A stretch of 64,000 nt of DNA from Streptomyces sindenensis (GCF_014649035.1 NZ_BMSG01000004.1:248001-312000); one strand, 5' to 3'; shown: positions 18,996-27,713, counted from the first letter of the stretch. The notes: generated by a model not told the origin, from the sequence alone. Translations and numbers: made by a program.

Positions 18996-20092
18996 CGGTC
19001 CTCGACCACCGGGCGCTCAACCGCGCGACCCTCGCGCGCCAGTTGCTGCTGGAGCGGGCCGGCCTGCCCGTCGTGGACGCGGTGGCCCACCTCTGCGGCC
19101 TCCAGGCGCAGGAACCGCAGGAACCCTTCATCGGACTCTGGTCCCGGCTGGCCGCCTTCGACCCGGCCGTCCTCTCGGACCTGCTGACCCGGCGGAGCGT
19201 GGTGCGCACCCATCTGATGCGCCGCACGGTCCACCTCGTCACCGCCGACGACGTCCTCGCCTGGCGGGCCCGCCACGACGCGATGCTGCGCCAACGGGTC
19301 CTCGGCGTCTACCGCGACGAGCTCACGGGGACCGACCTCGAAGAACTCGCGGCGGACGCCCGGGAACTGACGTCCGACGGCGAGCCCCGCACCGCGGCCG
19401 AGATCGTGCGGGCGCTCGCCGGGCGATGGCCCGGCCCCGGGCCGCGCCCCCTGGGCGAGATGGTGGTCGCGGGCCTCGTCCCGATGGCGCAGGCGCCGCC
19501 CCGGGGGCTGTGGCGCGCCAAGGGCGGGGTGCGCAACGTCGCGCTGTCCTCCTGGCTGGGCCGCCCGGTCGATCCGCCCGCCCCCGAGGGCACCGACCCG
19601 GTCGGCCAGGCACTGGTGAGGCGCTATCTGGCCGCGTACGGGCCCGCCGCCACGGCCGACCTGCGCGCCTGGTCCGGCCTGGCCGGGCTACCCGGTGCCG
19701 TGGCCGCCGTACGCGACGAACTGGTCCGCTTCCGCGACGAGCGGGGACGGGAGCTGCTCGACCTGCCCGACGCGCCGCGCCCGGACCCGGACACCCCCGC
19801 CCCGGTACGGTTCCTGCCCGCCTTCGACAACGCGATCCTCGGCTACCAGGACCGCGGCCGGATCATCGACGACGCCCATCGCGGCCTCTCGGTCGCGGGG
19901 GAGCGGGTCGTGCTGGTCGACGGCCGCGTCGCCGCCACGTGGACCGTCACCGAAGGCGTCGTCACCGTGGACCCCCTGCGCACCCTCTCCCGGGCCGACC
20001 GGACCGCCGTCGCCGACCAGGGGCGGGAGCTCGCGGCGTTCCTCTCCGACGGTGACAGCGACCGCGTACGGGTGGCGGCGTCACCGCGCTGA
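18992..20092 (+). CDS. winged-helix DNA-binding protein, AlkZ/YcaQ-like DNA glycosylase
   Basis: 366 residues from GTG 18992, overlapping the DinB stop by 4 bp. The opening LNRATLARQLLLERAG, VAHLCGLQAQEPQEPF and the later RRTVHLVTADDVLAWR follow the HTH_42 (DUF1006) family. The QxQ pair (Q38, Q40) in GLQAQ is the catalytic motif described for AlkZ/YcaQ glycosylases, which remove alkylated bases and unhook interstrand cross-links. The central FLPAFDNAILGYQDR and C-terminal beta barrel region are also typical. It may be a repair enzyme; which lesion it acts on cannot be read. Confidence 0.82.
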   Translation: MTVLDHRALNRATLARQLLLERAGLPVVDAVAHLCGLQAQEPQEPFIGLWSRLAAFDPAVLSDLLTRRSVVRTHLMRRTVHLVTADDVLAWRARHDAMLRQRVLGVYRDELTGTDLEELAADARELTSDGEPRTAAEIVRALAGRWPGPGPRPLGEMVVAGLVPMAQAPPRGLWRAKGGVRNVALSSWLGRPVDPPAPEGTDPVGQALVRRYLAAYGPAATADLRAWSGLAGLPGAVAAVRDELVRFRDERGRELLDLPDAPRPDPDTPAPVRFLPAFDNAILGYQDRGRIIDDAHRGLSVAGERVVLVDGRVAATWTVTEGVVTVDPLRTLSRADRTAVADQGRELAAFLSDGDSDRVRVAASPR

Positions 20093-20216
20093 ACGCCCCT
20101 GGGAGGCGTCCGGGCGTCTGCCCGTGGGTACCGGAACAGGCCTACTTTGTGCGGGAGTTCGAGCGAGTGGCGGCAGGAGGCCGACTGAAAGCACCGGATG
20201 CGGTCACACTCGTACC

Positions 20217-20921
20217 ATGACGTCCAGCGACGTAACCACAGAGCCCGCGCCGCACGGCGACCGACAGCGCACCGCCCGCCCCTCGCGGGGATGGCTGAAA
20301 GTCCTCGGCGCGGTCGCGGCCGTGCTGGTCCTGCTGTTCGCCGGCGGCCGGCTCAGCCTGTTGCCGGGGCTCGGCGACTTCTTCGGCGAGGAGACCCGCG
20401 ACCGGTCGGGCCCCGCCGTGCTCAAGTCCATCCAGGACATGAGCTCGTACGAGGCCGCCTCGGGCAACTTCCAGGTCGTCGTCGACCTGGAGAAGGACGC
20501 GAAGTTCGTTCCCGACGCGCTGCGCGGCACCCGCACCCTGTTCGTCGGGGCGGGCACGGTCGACGCCTCCGTCGACCTGGGCCAGGTCACCGAGGGCGGC
20601 GTCGTGGTCAACGAGGACCGCACCGTGGCCGAACTGCGCCTGCCCCGGGCCGTGCTGGGCAAACCGGCCCTCGACCCCGACCGCTCCTACGCGGTGTCCA
20701 AGCAGCGTGGTCTCCTCGACCGTCTCGGCGACCTCTTCTCCGACAACCCCGGCAGCGAGCAGGCGGTCAACAAGCTCGCCGCCCAGCACATCTCGGAGGC
20801 GGCGAAGGAGAGCGAACTGACGGCCCGGGCGGAGAAGAACACCGCCGACATGCTCAAGGGGCTGCTCGGCTCCCTCGGCTTCGAACGCGTCACGGTCCGC
20901 TACGGAGACGACCAGGAGTGA
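20217..20921 (+). CDS. DUF4230 family membrane-anchored protein
   Basis: 234 residues from ATG 20217. One membrane helix (about 26-45, VLGAVAAVLVLLFAGGRLSLL) is followed by an extracytoplasmic domain of the DUF4230 type: VLKSIQDMSSYEAASGNFQVVVDLEK, then GAGTVDASVDLGQVTEGGVVV and AELRLPRAVLGKPALD. A helical end follows. The family is widespread and uncharacterised. No ribosome site is obvious and the gene is not in an operon. An alternative product name would be membrane protein of unknown function. Confidence 0.8.
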   Translation: MTSSDVTTEPAPHGDRQRTARPSRGWLKVLGAVAAVLVLLFAGGRLSLLPGLGDFFGEETRDRSGPAVLKSIQDMSSYEAASGNFQVVVDLEKDAKFVPDALRGTRTLFVGAGTVDASVDLGQVTEGGVVVNEDRTVAELRLPRAVLGKPALDPDRSYAVSKQRGLLDRLGDLFSDNPGSEQAVNKLAAQHISEAAKESELTARAEKNTADMLKGLLGSLGFERVTVRYGDDQE

Positions 20922-20989
20922 CCGTGTCACCCGGGCGGCCGCGCGCGCACCGCGCGCGGCCGCGGGGGCGGAGCGCCCACCGGACACTC

Positions 20990-21027
20990 TTGACGTGAAC
21001 GCGTCGCTGGGTATGGTCTAGTCCAAG
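20990..21027 (+). promoter_or_regulatory. promoter with DasR-like (dre) operator for the LPMO gene
   Basis: TTGACG (20990-20995) and TATGGT (21012-21017) are spaced 16 nt, fitting a vegetative promoter. TGGTCTAGTCCA (21014-21025) matches the DasR operator core TGGTCTAGACCA at 11 of 12 positions and overlaps the -10 box. DasR is the N-acetylglucosamine-responsive repressor of chitin use, so this LPMO is probably part of the DasR regulon. Confidence 0.65.
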
Positions 21028-21182
21028 TGCAAGGCCTTTCCGGTCACCTGTCATCAGGCTTGTCCGGCAAGGGACTTGCAGCCCTTCGCGCCTCTTGGCC
21101 CCACACTCGCGAGGCCTTGCCACCGAAGCCGGACCCCCCACGGTCCGCCACCGCGCGGTGCGGCCTCATGTGAAGGAGAAGC

Positions 21183-21698
21183 ATGCACGCGAAAAGGAAG
21201 ACCGCACTCGCCGTCGGCGCCGTGCTCGCCCCCGTCCTCGCCCTCAGCCTCCCGGCAAGCTCCGCCAGTGCCCACGGCTACATCTCCAACCCGCCGAGCC
21301 GGCAGGCCCAGTGCGCCGCCGGGACGGTCAGCTGCGGCGCGATCAAGTACGAACCGCAGAGCGTCGAGGGCCCCAAGGGGCTCACCAGCTGCAGCGGCGG
21401 CAACAGCGGCTTCGCCGAGCTGGACGACGACTCCAAGGGGTGGGCCGTCACTCCGGTGAACCGTTCCCAGCAGTTCGAGTGGAAGCTCACCGCACGCCAC
21501 TCGACCAGCACCTGGCAGTACTTCGTGGGCGGCGAGAAGATCGCCGAATTCGACGACGGCGGCGCGCAGCCCGACGCCACCGTGACCCACCAGGTCGACT
21601 TCGGCAACAAGACCGGTCGGCAGAAGGTCCTGGCCGTCTGGAACATCGCGGACACCGCCAACGCCTTCTACGCCTGCATCGACGTCAACGTCGGCTAG
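21183..21698 (+). CDS. secreted lytic polysaccharide monooxygenase (AA10)
   Basis: 171 residues. The signal peptide (1-30) ends ASSASA, and the mature protein starts with His31 (HGYISNPPSR). That N-terminal histidine and His106 (TARHSTSTW) form the copper histidine brace. The enzyme oxidatively cleaves crystalline chitin or cellulose outside the cell. Two cysteine pairs and the NIADTANAFYACIDVNV end are typical of single-domain AA10 proteins; there is no carbohydrate-binding module. AAGGAG lies before ATG 21183. The promoter overlaps a DasR-type site, favouring chitin as substrate. Confidence 0.95.
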   Translation: MHAKRKTALAVGAVLAPVLALSLPASSASAHGYISNPPSRQAQCAAGTVSCGAIKYEPQSVEGPKGLTSCSGGNSGFAELDDDSKGWAVTPVNRSQQFEWKLTARHSTSTWQYFVGGEKIAEFDDGGAQPDATVTHQVDFGNKTGRQKVLAVWNIADTANAFYACIDVNVG

Positions 21699-21883
21699 CG
21701 GCCCCACCCGGCCGGGGGCGCACACCCGGCCGGCCACCACGCCCCGGACGCGCACCGCCGCGACCGGGGCGCGGTGCTGTCCACCTGGCCGGAAAACGGC
21801 ATGGTGCGATACGTCACCGTAGTCGAGCGGTTACCCTACGTCAGCTGTCCTGATGGATCATCAGTGCTCAAGGGGACTCCTGA

Positions 21884-22558
21884 ATGAACCGTATGCGTAC
21901 CGTACTCGCCGCGCTCGGCATCACCGCCGGACTGATCACCGCCCCGACGGCGAGCGCCGCACCCGGGCCCGAGAGGCCCGCTCCCACCGCCGAACGCCAC
22001 GAACAGTGCACCGGGGAGTTCCGCGGCGACCCCCGCCTCGGCCCCAAGTGGCTGCCGAACAAGCGGCTCGCCCCGGTCGGCCCGCTCCTCAACGGCTACC
22101 AGCGCACCGGAGACCTCACCCCGCAGGACTTCCTGAAGAAGTACTGGGAAGGCCCCGCGGACACCGGCAGCTGGAAGTACCCGCCCAACGACGGCTTCGC
22201 CGAGGTGAACGGCGAGATCGACAAGGAGCCCGTCAAGCTCCGCACCGGCCAGCGCCTGGACCGCTTCGGCTCGGAGTACGGCGGCTACCTCGCCCCCGCC
22301 GGGGACGCCTACGCCGAGCGCGCCCTGCCGCCGCAGAACCTCAACACCCGCGACGCGGACACCCCGTGCGACTACCGCGTCTACAAGGTCGCCAAGCCCT
22401 TCTGGGTCTGGCAGGGCTCCATCGCCCCGTGGTTCGAGCAGCCCGGCGGCGGCCGGCAGATCAAGCTCGACGCCGTGTTCCTCGACCCGGGCGAGGGGCA
22501 GCGGCTCAATGTGAAGTGGCTGCTGGACAACGCCTACCTGACACCCGCGGGCGCGTAA
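21884..22558 (+). CDS. secreted TNT-domain protein (predicted NAD+ glycohydrolase toxin)
   Basis: 224 residues with a signal peptide (about 1-26, ending PTASAA). The C-terminal ~110 residues fit the TNT domain of the tuberculosis necrotising toxin. LDRFGSEYGGYLAPAG and YAERALPPQNLN hold arginines 127 and 146, at places where TNT has catalytic arginines, and PFWVWQGSIAPWFEQPG follows. TNT enzymes hydrolyse NAD+. The N-terminal ~90 residues carry two cysteines (Cys42 and Cys162 may form a disulfide). It is followed after 6 bp by a 77-residue protein that could be its immunity factor. Secretion, rather than contact delivery, is suggested by the Sec signal alone. Confidence 0.85.
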   Translation: MNRMRTVLAALGITAGLITAPTASAAPGPERPAPTAERHEQCTGEFRGDPRLGPKWLPNKRLAPVGPLLNGYQRTGDLTPQDFLKKYWEGPADTGSWKYPPNDGFAEVNGEIDKEPVKLRTGQRLDRFGSEYGGYLAPAGDAYAERALPPQNLNTRDADTPCDYRVYKVAKPFWVWQGSIAPWFEQPGGGRQIKLDAVFLDPGEGQRLNVKWLLDNAYLTPAGA

Positions 22559-22564
22559 CCCGGT

Positions 22565-22798
22565 ATGGACCGCCGGGCCCTGCACGCCGCACTCGTCGAG
22601 GCACGGATCCCCGGCGGCTACTACCGGATCGAGGGCGTCCACGAGCCCGTCCCCACCCCACCGGACTTCCTCCTCGTCCGGCGGAGCGGGGACGGCGGCT
22701 GGGAGACCGGGGCGTTCGAGCGCGGAACGTACGAGGTCATCGCCCGCCACCCGGACGAGGCCACCGCCTGCGCCCACCTGCTGAGCCTGCTCGTCTGA
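22565..22798 (+). CDS. small protein paired with TNT toxin (candidate immunity protein)
   Basis: 77 residues, no signal peptide, so cytosolic. The sequence (GGYYRIEGVHEPVPTPPDFL, then VRRSGDGGWETGAFERGTYEVIARH) shows a compact alpha/beta protein ending in a helix (EATACAHLLSLLV). I do not recognise a named family. It begins 6 bp after the TNT-protein stop, on the same strand. This position and the small acidic makeup fit an immunity protein that guards cytosolic NAD+ before the toxin is exported. That role is inference from position. Confidence 0.6.
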   Translation: MDRRALHAALVEARIPGGYYRIEGVHEPVPTPPDFLLVRRSGDGGWETGAFERGTYEVIARHPDEATACAHLLSLLV

Positions 22799-22987
22799 AA
22801 GGTCCGCCGGACCTTCCGCGCCCTTATCAGCAGGGCGTGCCGTACGCCATCACCTCGCGGAACCCCGCCTCGGGGGCCTCGGCGAGATACTGATCGACGT
22901 CCTGCGCGCGGCTCCGGACCATGACCCGACCGTACGGCGGTGTGTCGCACCCCGGACCCCCGGCGCCCGGTGAGCGACAGTGGGCGG

Positions 22988-23497
22988 ATGAACACCGCAG
23001 GATTGCTGGCCGAAGCGTTCGACCGGGTCGGGGAGGCCGTCCACGCGGCCGTCGAGGGGCTCGCGCCCGACGACCTCAACGCCCGCCTCGACGAGGGAGC
23101 CAACTCCATCTCCTGGCTCGTCTGGCATCTCACCCGCGTCCAGGACGACCACATCGCGGACGCCTCCGGCACGGCGCAGATCTGGCTCACCGAAGGCTGG
23201 GCCGACCGCTTCGGGCTCCCCCTCGACGCCACGGACACCGGCTACGGGCACAGCGCCGACGAGGTCGCGGCCGTACGTGTGGACTCCACCGAACCCCTCC
23301 TCGGCTACTTCGACGCCGTACAGGAGCGGACCCTCGACTTCGTCGCGGGACTGGAGGGCCACGGCCTCGACCGGATCGTCGACGAGGGGTGGTCGCCCCC
23401 GGTGACTCTGGGTGTCCGGCTGATCAGCGTCGTCGCCGAGGACCTCCAGCACGCGGGGCAGGCCGCGTTCGTCCGCGGAGTGCTGGAGAGGGCCTGA
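22988..23497 (+). CDS. mycothiol transferase-like DinB protein (DUF664)
   Basis: 169 residues from ATG 22988. It is a DinB four-helix bundle with histidines in WLVWHLTRVQDDH and EDLQHAGQAAFVRG. These are the metal-binding positions of DUF664/Mst proteins, which transfer mycothiol to electrophiles in actinobacteria. No substrate is evident. A 189-bp gap separates it from the TNT partner gene, so it is probably a separate transcript. Confidence 0.8.
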   Translation: MNTAGLLAEAFDRVGEAVHAAVEGLAPDDLNARLDEGANSISWLVWHLTRVQDDHIADASGTAQIWLTEGWADRFGLPLDATDTGYGHSADEVAAVRVDSTEPLLGYFDAVQERTLDFVAGLEGHGLDRIVDEGWSPPVTLGVRLISVVAEDLQHAGQAAFVRGVLERA

Positions 23498-23610
23498 CGG
23501 AAGACCCCGGGCGGCCGGCCCGCACACACCCGTGCACAGTCCCACCGGCGGTGCCATACTCGGAAGAAATCGGCCGGACAGGCAGTGTCAGCGTCCGAAA
23601 GGTGACCATC

Positions 23611-23901
23611 ATGGGCTGGGCATCCTGGACGACCAGCGGGGTCTACACGGGCTCCGGCGGAGTGCGCACCGAAGAAGCGGGCATCCTCAGCGGCGACGTC
23701 ACCGTCCACACGACGTGGTTCGACGGACAGGCGTCGGTGGCCGTGCAGTACAGCGGCTCCTCCGACTGGTTCACCCTCGTGGGCAGCCCGGTGCCCTGCC
23801 CCTCCGAGGAGGAGAGCCGTACGTTCCACCAGAGCGTCGTCGAAGCCGTGCGCGCCGGAGAGGGCGCGAGAGTCCCGTCGGTCGGTGCGGAACCCGCATA
23901 G
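23611..23901 (+). CDS. conserved hypothetical small protein
   Basis: 96 residues from ATG 23611, with GAAAGGTGACC upstream. The sequence alternates short beta-like stretches (GVYTGSGGVRTEEAG, VTVHTTWFDGQASVAVQYSG) with a C-terminal helix. There is no signal peptide and no known motif. Coding bias is normal. It sits alone between the DinB-like gene and the signal peptidase. The function is unknown. Confidence 0.65.
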   Translation: MGWASWTTSGVYTGSGGVRTEEAGILSGDVTVHTTWFDGQASVAVQYSGSSDWFTLVGSPVPCPSEEESRTFHQSVVEAVRAGEGARVPSVGAEPA

Positions 23902-23944
23902 CGACAGTCATCGCGCTCCGCGCCCCATAGAGTGGATCACCGGA

Positions 23945-23964
23945 CCCGTCCCCCGAGGGACGGG
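23945..23964. terminator. hairpin between small ORF and signal peptidase
   Basis: CCCGTCCC pairs with GGGACGGG (8 bp) around CCGA. It lies 44 bp past the hypothetical gene and 33 bp before the signal peptidase start, and could terminate the former or sit in the leader of the latter. Confidence 0.4.
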
Positions 23965-23996
23965 CACAGGCGGTTCACGGGGCGAGGAGCGGTGAC

Positions 23997-24698
23997 ATGG
24001 GGCGTGCGGGAGCGCGGCGGTCGAGTACGCGCAAGAAGCGGCCGTTCTGGGTGGAGCTGCCGCTCCTGATCGTCATGGCCCTGGTGCTGGCCCTGCTCAT
24101 CAAGACGTTTCTGGTGCAGGCCTTCTCCATCCCCTCGGACTCGATGCAGAACACCCTCCAGCGGGGCGACCGGGTGCTGGTCGACAAGCTGACGCCCTGG
24201 TTCGGCTCGGAGCCGGAGCGCGGTGAGGTGATCGTCTTCCACGACCCCGCCGACTGGCTCGCGGGCATGCCCGTGGACGAGCCCAACACCGTGCAGAAGG
24301 TGCTGAGTTTCATCGGTGTCATGCCCTCCGCCGAGGAGAAGGACCTCATCAAGCGGGTCATCGGCGTCGGCGGCGACACCGTGGAGTGCGCGGGCGACGG
24401 GCCGGTGAAGGTCAACGGCACCGCCCTGGACGAGCCGTACGTCTTCCCCGGCAACACTCCGTGCAGCAACGACGAGGGCGGCCGGTTCAAGGTCACCGTC
24501 CCCGAGGGCAAGGTCTGGGTCATGGGGGACCACCGCCAGGAATCCGCCGACTCCCGCTACCACCAGGACGACCCCAACAAGGGAATGGTCCCGGTCGACG
24601 AGGTCGTCGGCCGGGCCGTCGTCGTCGCCTGGCCGATCGGCCGCTGGGCCACCCTGCCGGTGCCCGACACGTTCAAGAACGTGCCCGACAGGCCCTGA
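23997..24698 (+). CDS. lepB: type I signal peptidase
   Basis: 233 residues. One N-terminal membrane helix (about 20-40, ELPLLIVMALVLALLIKTF) anchors the protein. The catalytic serine is Ser49 in PSDSMQNTL and the general-base lysine is Lys119 in KRVIGVGGD; the later GDHRQESADSR is box E. It cleaves signal peptides of exported proteins on the outer face of the membrane. Streptomyces carry several such paralogues, often clustered; only one is here. There is no C-terminal membrane segment, unlike some Streptomyces Sip proteins. Confidence 0.95.
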   Translation: MGRAGARRSSTRKKRPFWVELPLLIVMALVLALLIKTFLVQAFSIPSDSMQNTLQRGDRVLVDKLTPWFGSEPERGEVIVFHDPADWLAGMPVDEPNTVQKVLSFIGVMPSAEEKDLIKRVIGVGGDTVECAGDGPVKVNGTALDEPYVFPGNTPCSNDEGGRFKVTVPEGKVWVMGDHRQESADSRYHQDDPNKGMVPVDEVVGRAVVVAWPIGRWATLPVPDTFKNVPDRP

Positions 24699-24717
24699 CA
24701 CCCGGCTGCTCCGCTGC

Positions 24718-25152
24718 TCAGCGTGGCGCGAAGTCCCGTACGTACCGGCGCTGCCAGGGCGTTTCCACCGCCCGCGGGTGGTAGCCGGCGCGGACGAACG
24801 CCACCGCCTCCGCGGCGGGCACCCCGTCCAGGACGGCCAGAACGGCCAGCGCCGTCCCGGTCCGGCCCATCCCGCCGTCGCACGCCACTTCGACCCGCTC
24901 GTCGGCCGCCCGCTCCCACACCTCCCGGAGAAGGACCCGCGCCTCCTCCCGGTTCGCCGGGAGCCGGAAGTCGGGCCACCGCAGCCACCGCGACTCCCAG
25001 CGGACCGAGGGCGGGGTGCGGCCCAGCAGGTACACGGCGAACTCCGGTTCGGGGCCCGGGGGCAGCGGCTTGCGCAGTCCCCGGCCCCGCACCAGCCGCC
25101 CGGATGGCAGGGCGAGGACGGCGGGGTCGGCGGCGTTCCAGTGTCCGGTCAC
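24718..25152 (-). CDS. protein-tyrosine-phosphatase-like protein
   Basis: 144 residues. The P-loop VACDGGMGRTG has the CX5R arrangement with Cys91 and Arg97, as in dual-specificity or tyrosine phosphatases. WRWPDFRLPANREEARVLL may hold the general acid aspartate (Asp61). The C-terminal ~40 residues (AAEAVAFVRAGYHPRAVETPWQRRYVRDF) match the helical end of such small phosphatases. The substrate may be a phosphoprotein or phosphorylated small molecule. It lies between the signal peptidase and the HPr gene, convergent to the first. Confidence 0.8.
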   Translation of the reverse strand: MTGHWNAADPAVLALPSGRLVRGRGLRKPLPPGPEPEFAVYLLGRTPPSVRWESRWLRWPDFRLPANREEARVLLREVWERAADERVEVACDGGMGRTGTALAVLAVLDGVPAAEAVAFVRAGYHPRAVETPWQRRYVRDFAPR

Positions 25153-25180
25153 GCCCCCAAGCTACGGGGCGTCCTGCCGG

Positions 25181-25453
25181 TCAGGCGGCGGAGTCGAGAT
25201 CCTGCGCCAGCAGCTCCGCCAGCTCCTCGACCGCCGCCCGCGCACCGTCGCCCTCGGCACTGAGGACCACGGCCTCCCCGTACGGCGCCGCCAGGGCCAG
25301 CACAGCGAGCATGCTGCGGGCGTCGACCGGGTCGCGGCCCTCACGGGCGATCGTCACCTTGACCGGCTGACGGGCGGCGGCCTTGACGAACAGCGACGCC
25401 GGACGGGCATGAAGCCCGCTGCTGGAACCTATGACGACGGTCTGCTGATACAT
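25181..25453 (-). CDS. ptsH: HPr phosphocarrier protein of the PTS
   Basis: 90 residues. The phosphorylation site His15 sits in GLHARPA, and the region of regulatory Ser46 is DARSML (Ser47). HPr relays phosphate from enzyme I to EIIA domains. AGGAG lies before ATG 25453. It follows fruA by 51 bp on the same strand and is likely in the same operon, unlike the separate ptsH locus of S. coelicolor. This suits fructose uptake, as the IIABC protein next door would be its main client. Confidence 0.95.
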   Translation of the reverse strand: MYQQTVVIGSSSGLHARPASLFVKAAARQPVKVTIAREGRDPVDARSMLAVLALAAPYGEAVVLSAEGDGARAAVEELAELLAQDLDSAA

Positions 25454-25504
25454 GGATCACTCCTGGGAGAGGGGTTGCGGAAGGCGTGCGGGGCGGTGAG
25501 GTGT

Positions 25505-27592
25505 TCAGGCGGCGACCGGGACCCGGGAGTCGCCGGAGCCCGCGGCTCCCGCCTCCCCGGCCGTGTCCGGTGCCGCCCGGCGGGCGCCCTTGAGCAGGAC
25601 GACGAGCGCGGTCGCCACCAGCGTTCCGGCGGCGACGGCGAGCAGGTAGAGGAGCGGCTGACCGATCAGCGGGACGACGAAGACGCCGCCGTGCGGAGCC
25701 CGCAGCGTCGCACCGAAGGCCATCGACAGCGCGCCGGTGACCGCGCCGCCCGCCATCACCGACGGGATGACCCGCAGCGGGTCGGCGGCGGCGAAGGGGA
25801 TCGCGCCCTCGGTGATGAACGAGGCGCCCAGCACCCAGGCCGCCCGGCCGTTCTCCCGCTCGGTCTTCGTGAACAGCTTCCTGCGTACGGTGGTGGCGAG
25901 CGCCATCGCCAGCGGCGGGACCATCCCGGCAGCCATGACCGCGGCCATCACCTTCAGGCTGCCGTCGGTCGGATCGGCCAGGCCACCGACCGCGAAGGCA
26001 TACGCCACCTTGTTCAGCGGGCCGCCCATGTCGAAGCACATCATCAGTCCGAGGACCACGCCGAGGATCACGGCGTTGGAGCCCGACAGGCCGTTCAGCC
26101 GGTCCGTCAGGGCGTTCTGCAGCGAGGCGACCGGCTTGCCGACCACGATGAACATCAGGAAGCCCACGACCGCCGACGCGATCAACGGGATCACCAGCAC
26201 CGGCATGATGCCGCGCAACGTCGCGTGGACCGGGACCCGTTGGATCGCCATCACCACCGCCCCGGCCAGCAGACCGGCGACCAGACCGCCGAGGAACCCG
26301 GCGTTCACCGTCAGCGCGATGGACCCGCCGACGAAGCCCGGCACCAGCGCGGGCCGGTCCGCCATCCCGTACGCGATGTACCCGGCGAGCACCGGCACCA
26401 GGAACGCGAAGGCCGCCGAACCGGTCTGGTTGAGGAGCGCCGCCCAGCTGTCCGCCTCGCCCCACACGAAGTGGTCGGCGACCGACTTGGCGCTCGCTGT
26501 CTCGTAGCCGCCGATGGCGAACGACAGGGCGATGAGCAGACCGCCCGCGGCGACGAACGGAACCATGTAACTGACGCCGGACATCAGATACGTACGGAGC
26601 CGGACGCCGAAGTGCGCGTGGGGCGCGTCGGACCGGTCCGCCCCGCCGTCGCCGGAGTCCTTGCCGCCGTTGGTCTCGGACACGGCGGCGATCTCCCCGC
26701 GTGCCGCCTTGCGCCGGGCCTCGGCGATGAGTTCGGCGGGCCGGTTGATGCCCGCTTTCACCCCGACGTCGACCAGGGGCCTGCCGCGGAAACGCGCCTT
26801 TTCCCGGACCTCCACGTCATGCGCCCAGATCACGGCGTCCGCCGCGCTGATGACGGCGGGGTCCAGCTTCTTGAATCCGCCCGAGCCCTGGGTCTCCACC
26901 GTCACCTCGACGCCCTCGGCGCGGCCCGCCGCCGCCAGGGACTCGGCGGCCATGTAGGTGTGGGCGATGCCGGTCGGGCAGGAGGTGACGGCGACGATCC
27001 GGAAGGGGACGCTCCCAGCCGCTCCGGCATCCTCGGACCCGGACCCGGACCCGGGCCCGGGCCCGGCCTCGGACCCGGTCCCGGCCCCCGGGTACTCCGC
27101 CTGCTCCTCGTCCTCTGCCTGCTCCTCGTCGACGGCGGGTCGCTCCGCCGGCTCCTCGCCCCGGATCAGCGCGGCTACCGCCGCCGGGTCCGTTCCGGCG
27201 CGCAGCGCTGCGGTGAACTCCGGGTCCATCAGCCTGCGGGCCAGCCCCGACAGGATGGTGAGGTGGTCGTCGTCCGCCCCGGCCGGGGCGGCGATGAGGA
27301 AGATCAGGTCGGCGGGACCGTCGGCCGCACCGAAGTCGATGCCCGCTGCGCTGCGCCCGAAGGCGAGCGTCGGGGCGTTCACATGCCGGCTGCGGCAGTG
27401 CGGGATGCCGATGCCGCCGTCGAGGCCGGTCGGCATCTGCGCCTCGCGGGCGGCGACGTCGGCCAGAAAGCCGTCGAGATCGGTGACGCGGTGCGCGGCC
27501 ACCATCCGCTCGGCGAGTGACCTCGCGGCGGCGTCCTTCGTTGCGGCGGACAGATCGAGGTCGACCAGTTCCGCGGTGATCAGCTCGCTCAA
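25505..27592 (-). CDS. fruA: PTS fructose transporter subunit IIABC
   Basis: 695 residues. An EIIA domain (about 1-150, with the phosphohistidine in GGIGIPHCRSRHVNAP) is followed by a low-complexity acidic/Gly-Pro linker (about 155-200). Next comes EIIB (about 200-300, phosphocysteine in VAVTSCPTGIAHTYMAAE) and EIIC (about 325-665, about ten membrane helices). Together they import fructose as fructose-1-phosphate. The start is TTG 27592, supported by AAGGAG at 7 nt. It is preceded by fruK with a 121-bp gap. The product of FruA is the substrate of FruK. Confidence 0.96.
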   Translation of the reverse strand: MSELITAELVDLDLSAATKDAAARSLAERMVAAHRVTDLDGFLADVAAREAQMPTGLDGGIGIPHCRSRHVNAPTLAFGRSAAGIDFGAADGPADLIFLIAAPAGADDDHLTILSGLARRLMDPEFTAALRAGTDPAAVAALIRGEEPAERPAVDEEQAEDEEQAEYPGAGTGSEAGPGPGSGSGSEDAGAAGSVPFRIVAVTSCPTGIAHTYMAAESLAAAGRAEGVEVTVETQGSGGFKKLDPAVISAADAVIWAHDVEVREKARFRGRPLVDVGVKAGINRPAELIAEARRKAARGEIAAVSETNGGKDSGDGGADRSDAPHAHFGVRLRTYLMSGVSYMVPFVAAGGLLIALSFAIGGYETASAKSVADHFVWGEADSWAALLNQTGSAAFAFLVPVLAGYIAYGMADRPALVPGFVGGSIALTVNAGFLGGLVAGLLAGAVVMAIQRVPVHATLRGIMPVLVIPLIASAVVGFLMFIVVGKPVASLQNALTDRLNGLSGSNAVILGVVLGLMMCFDMGGPLNKVAYAFAVGGLADPTDGSLKVMAAVMAAGMVPPLAMALATTVRRKLFTKTERENGRAAWVLGASFITEGAIPFAAADPLRVIPSVMAGGAVTGALSMAFGATLRAPHGGVFVVPLIGQPLLYLLAVAAGTLVATALVVLLKGARRAAPDTAGEAGAAGSGDSRVPVAA

Positions 27593-27713
27593 CGCGGTGC
27601 TCCTTGCTCGGGACCGCCGGGGCGGCGGGTCGGGGGGACGGGGCGGAGCTCGCGTACGGGTGGGGTCCGTACGGGAGGTGCGGGGATCGTGGTGGTGGCG
27701 GGTGGTGCGGGGG

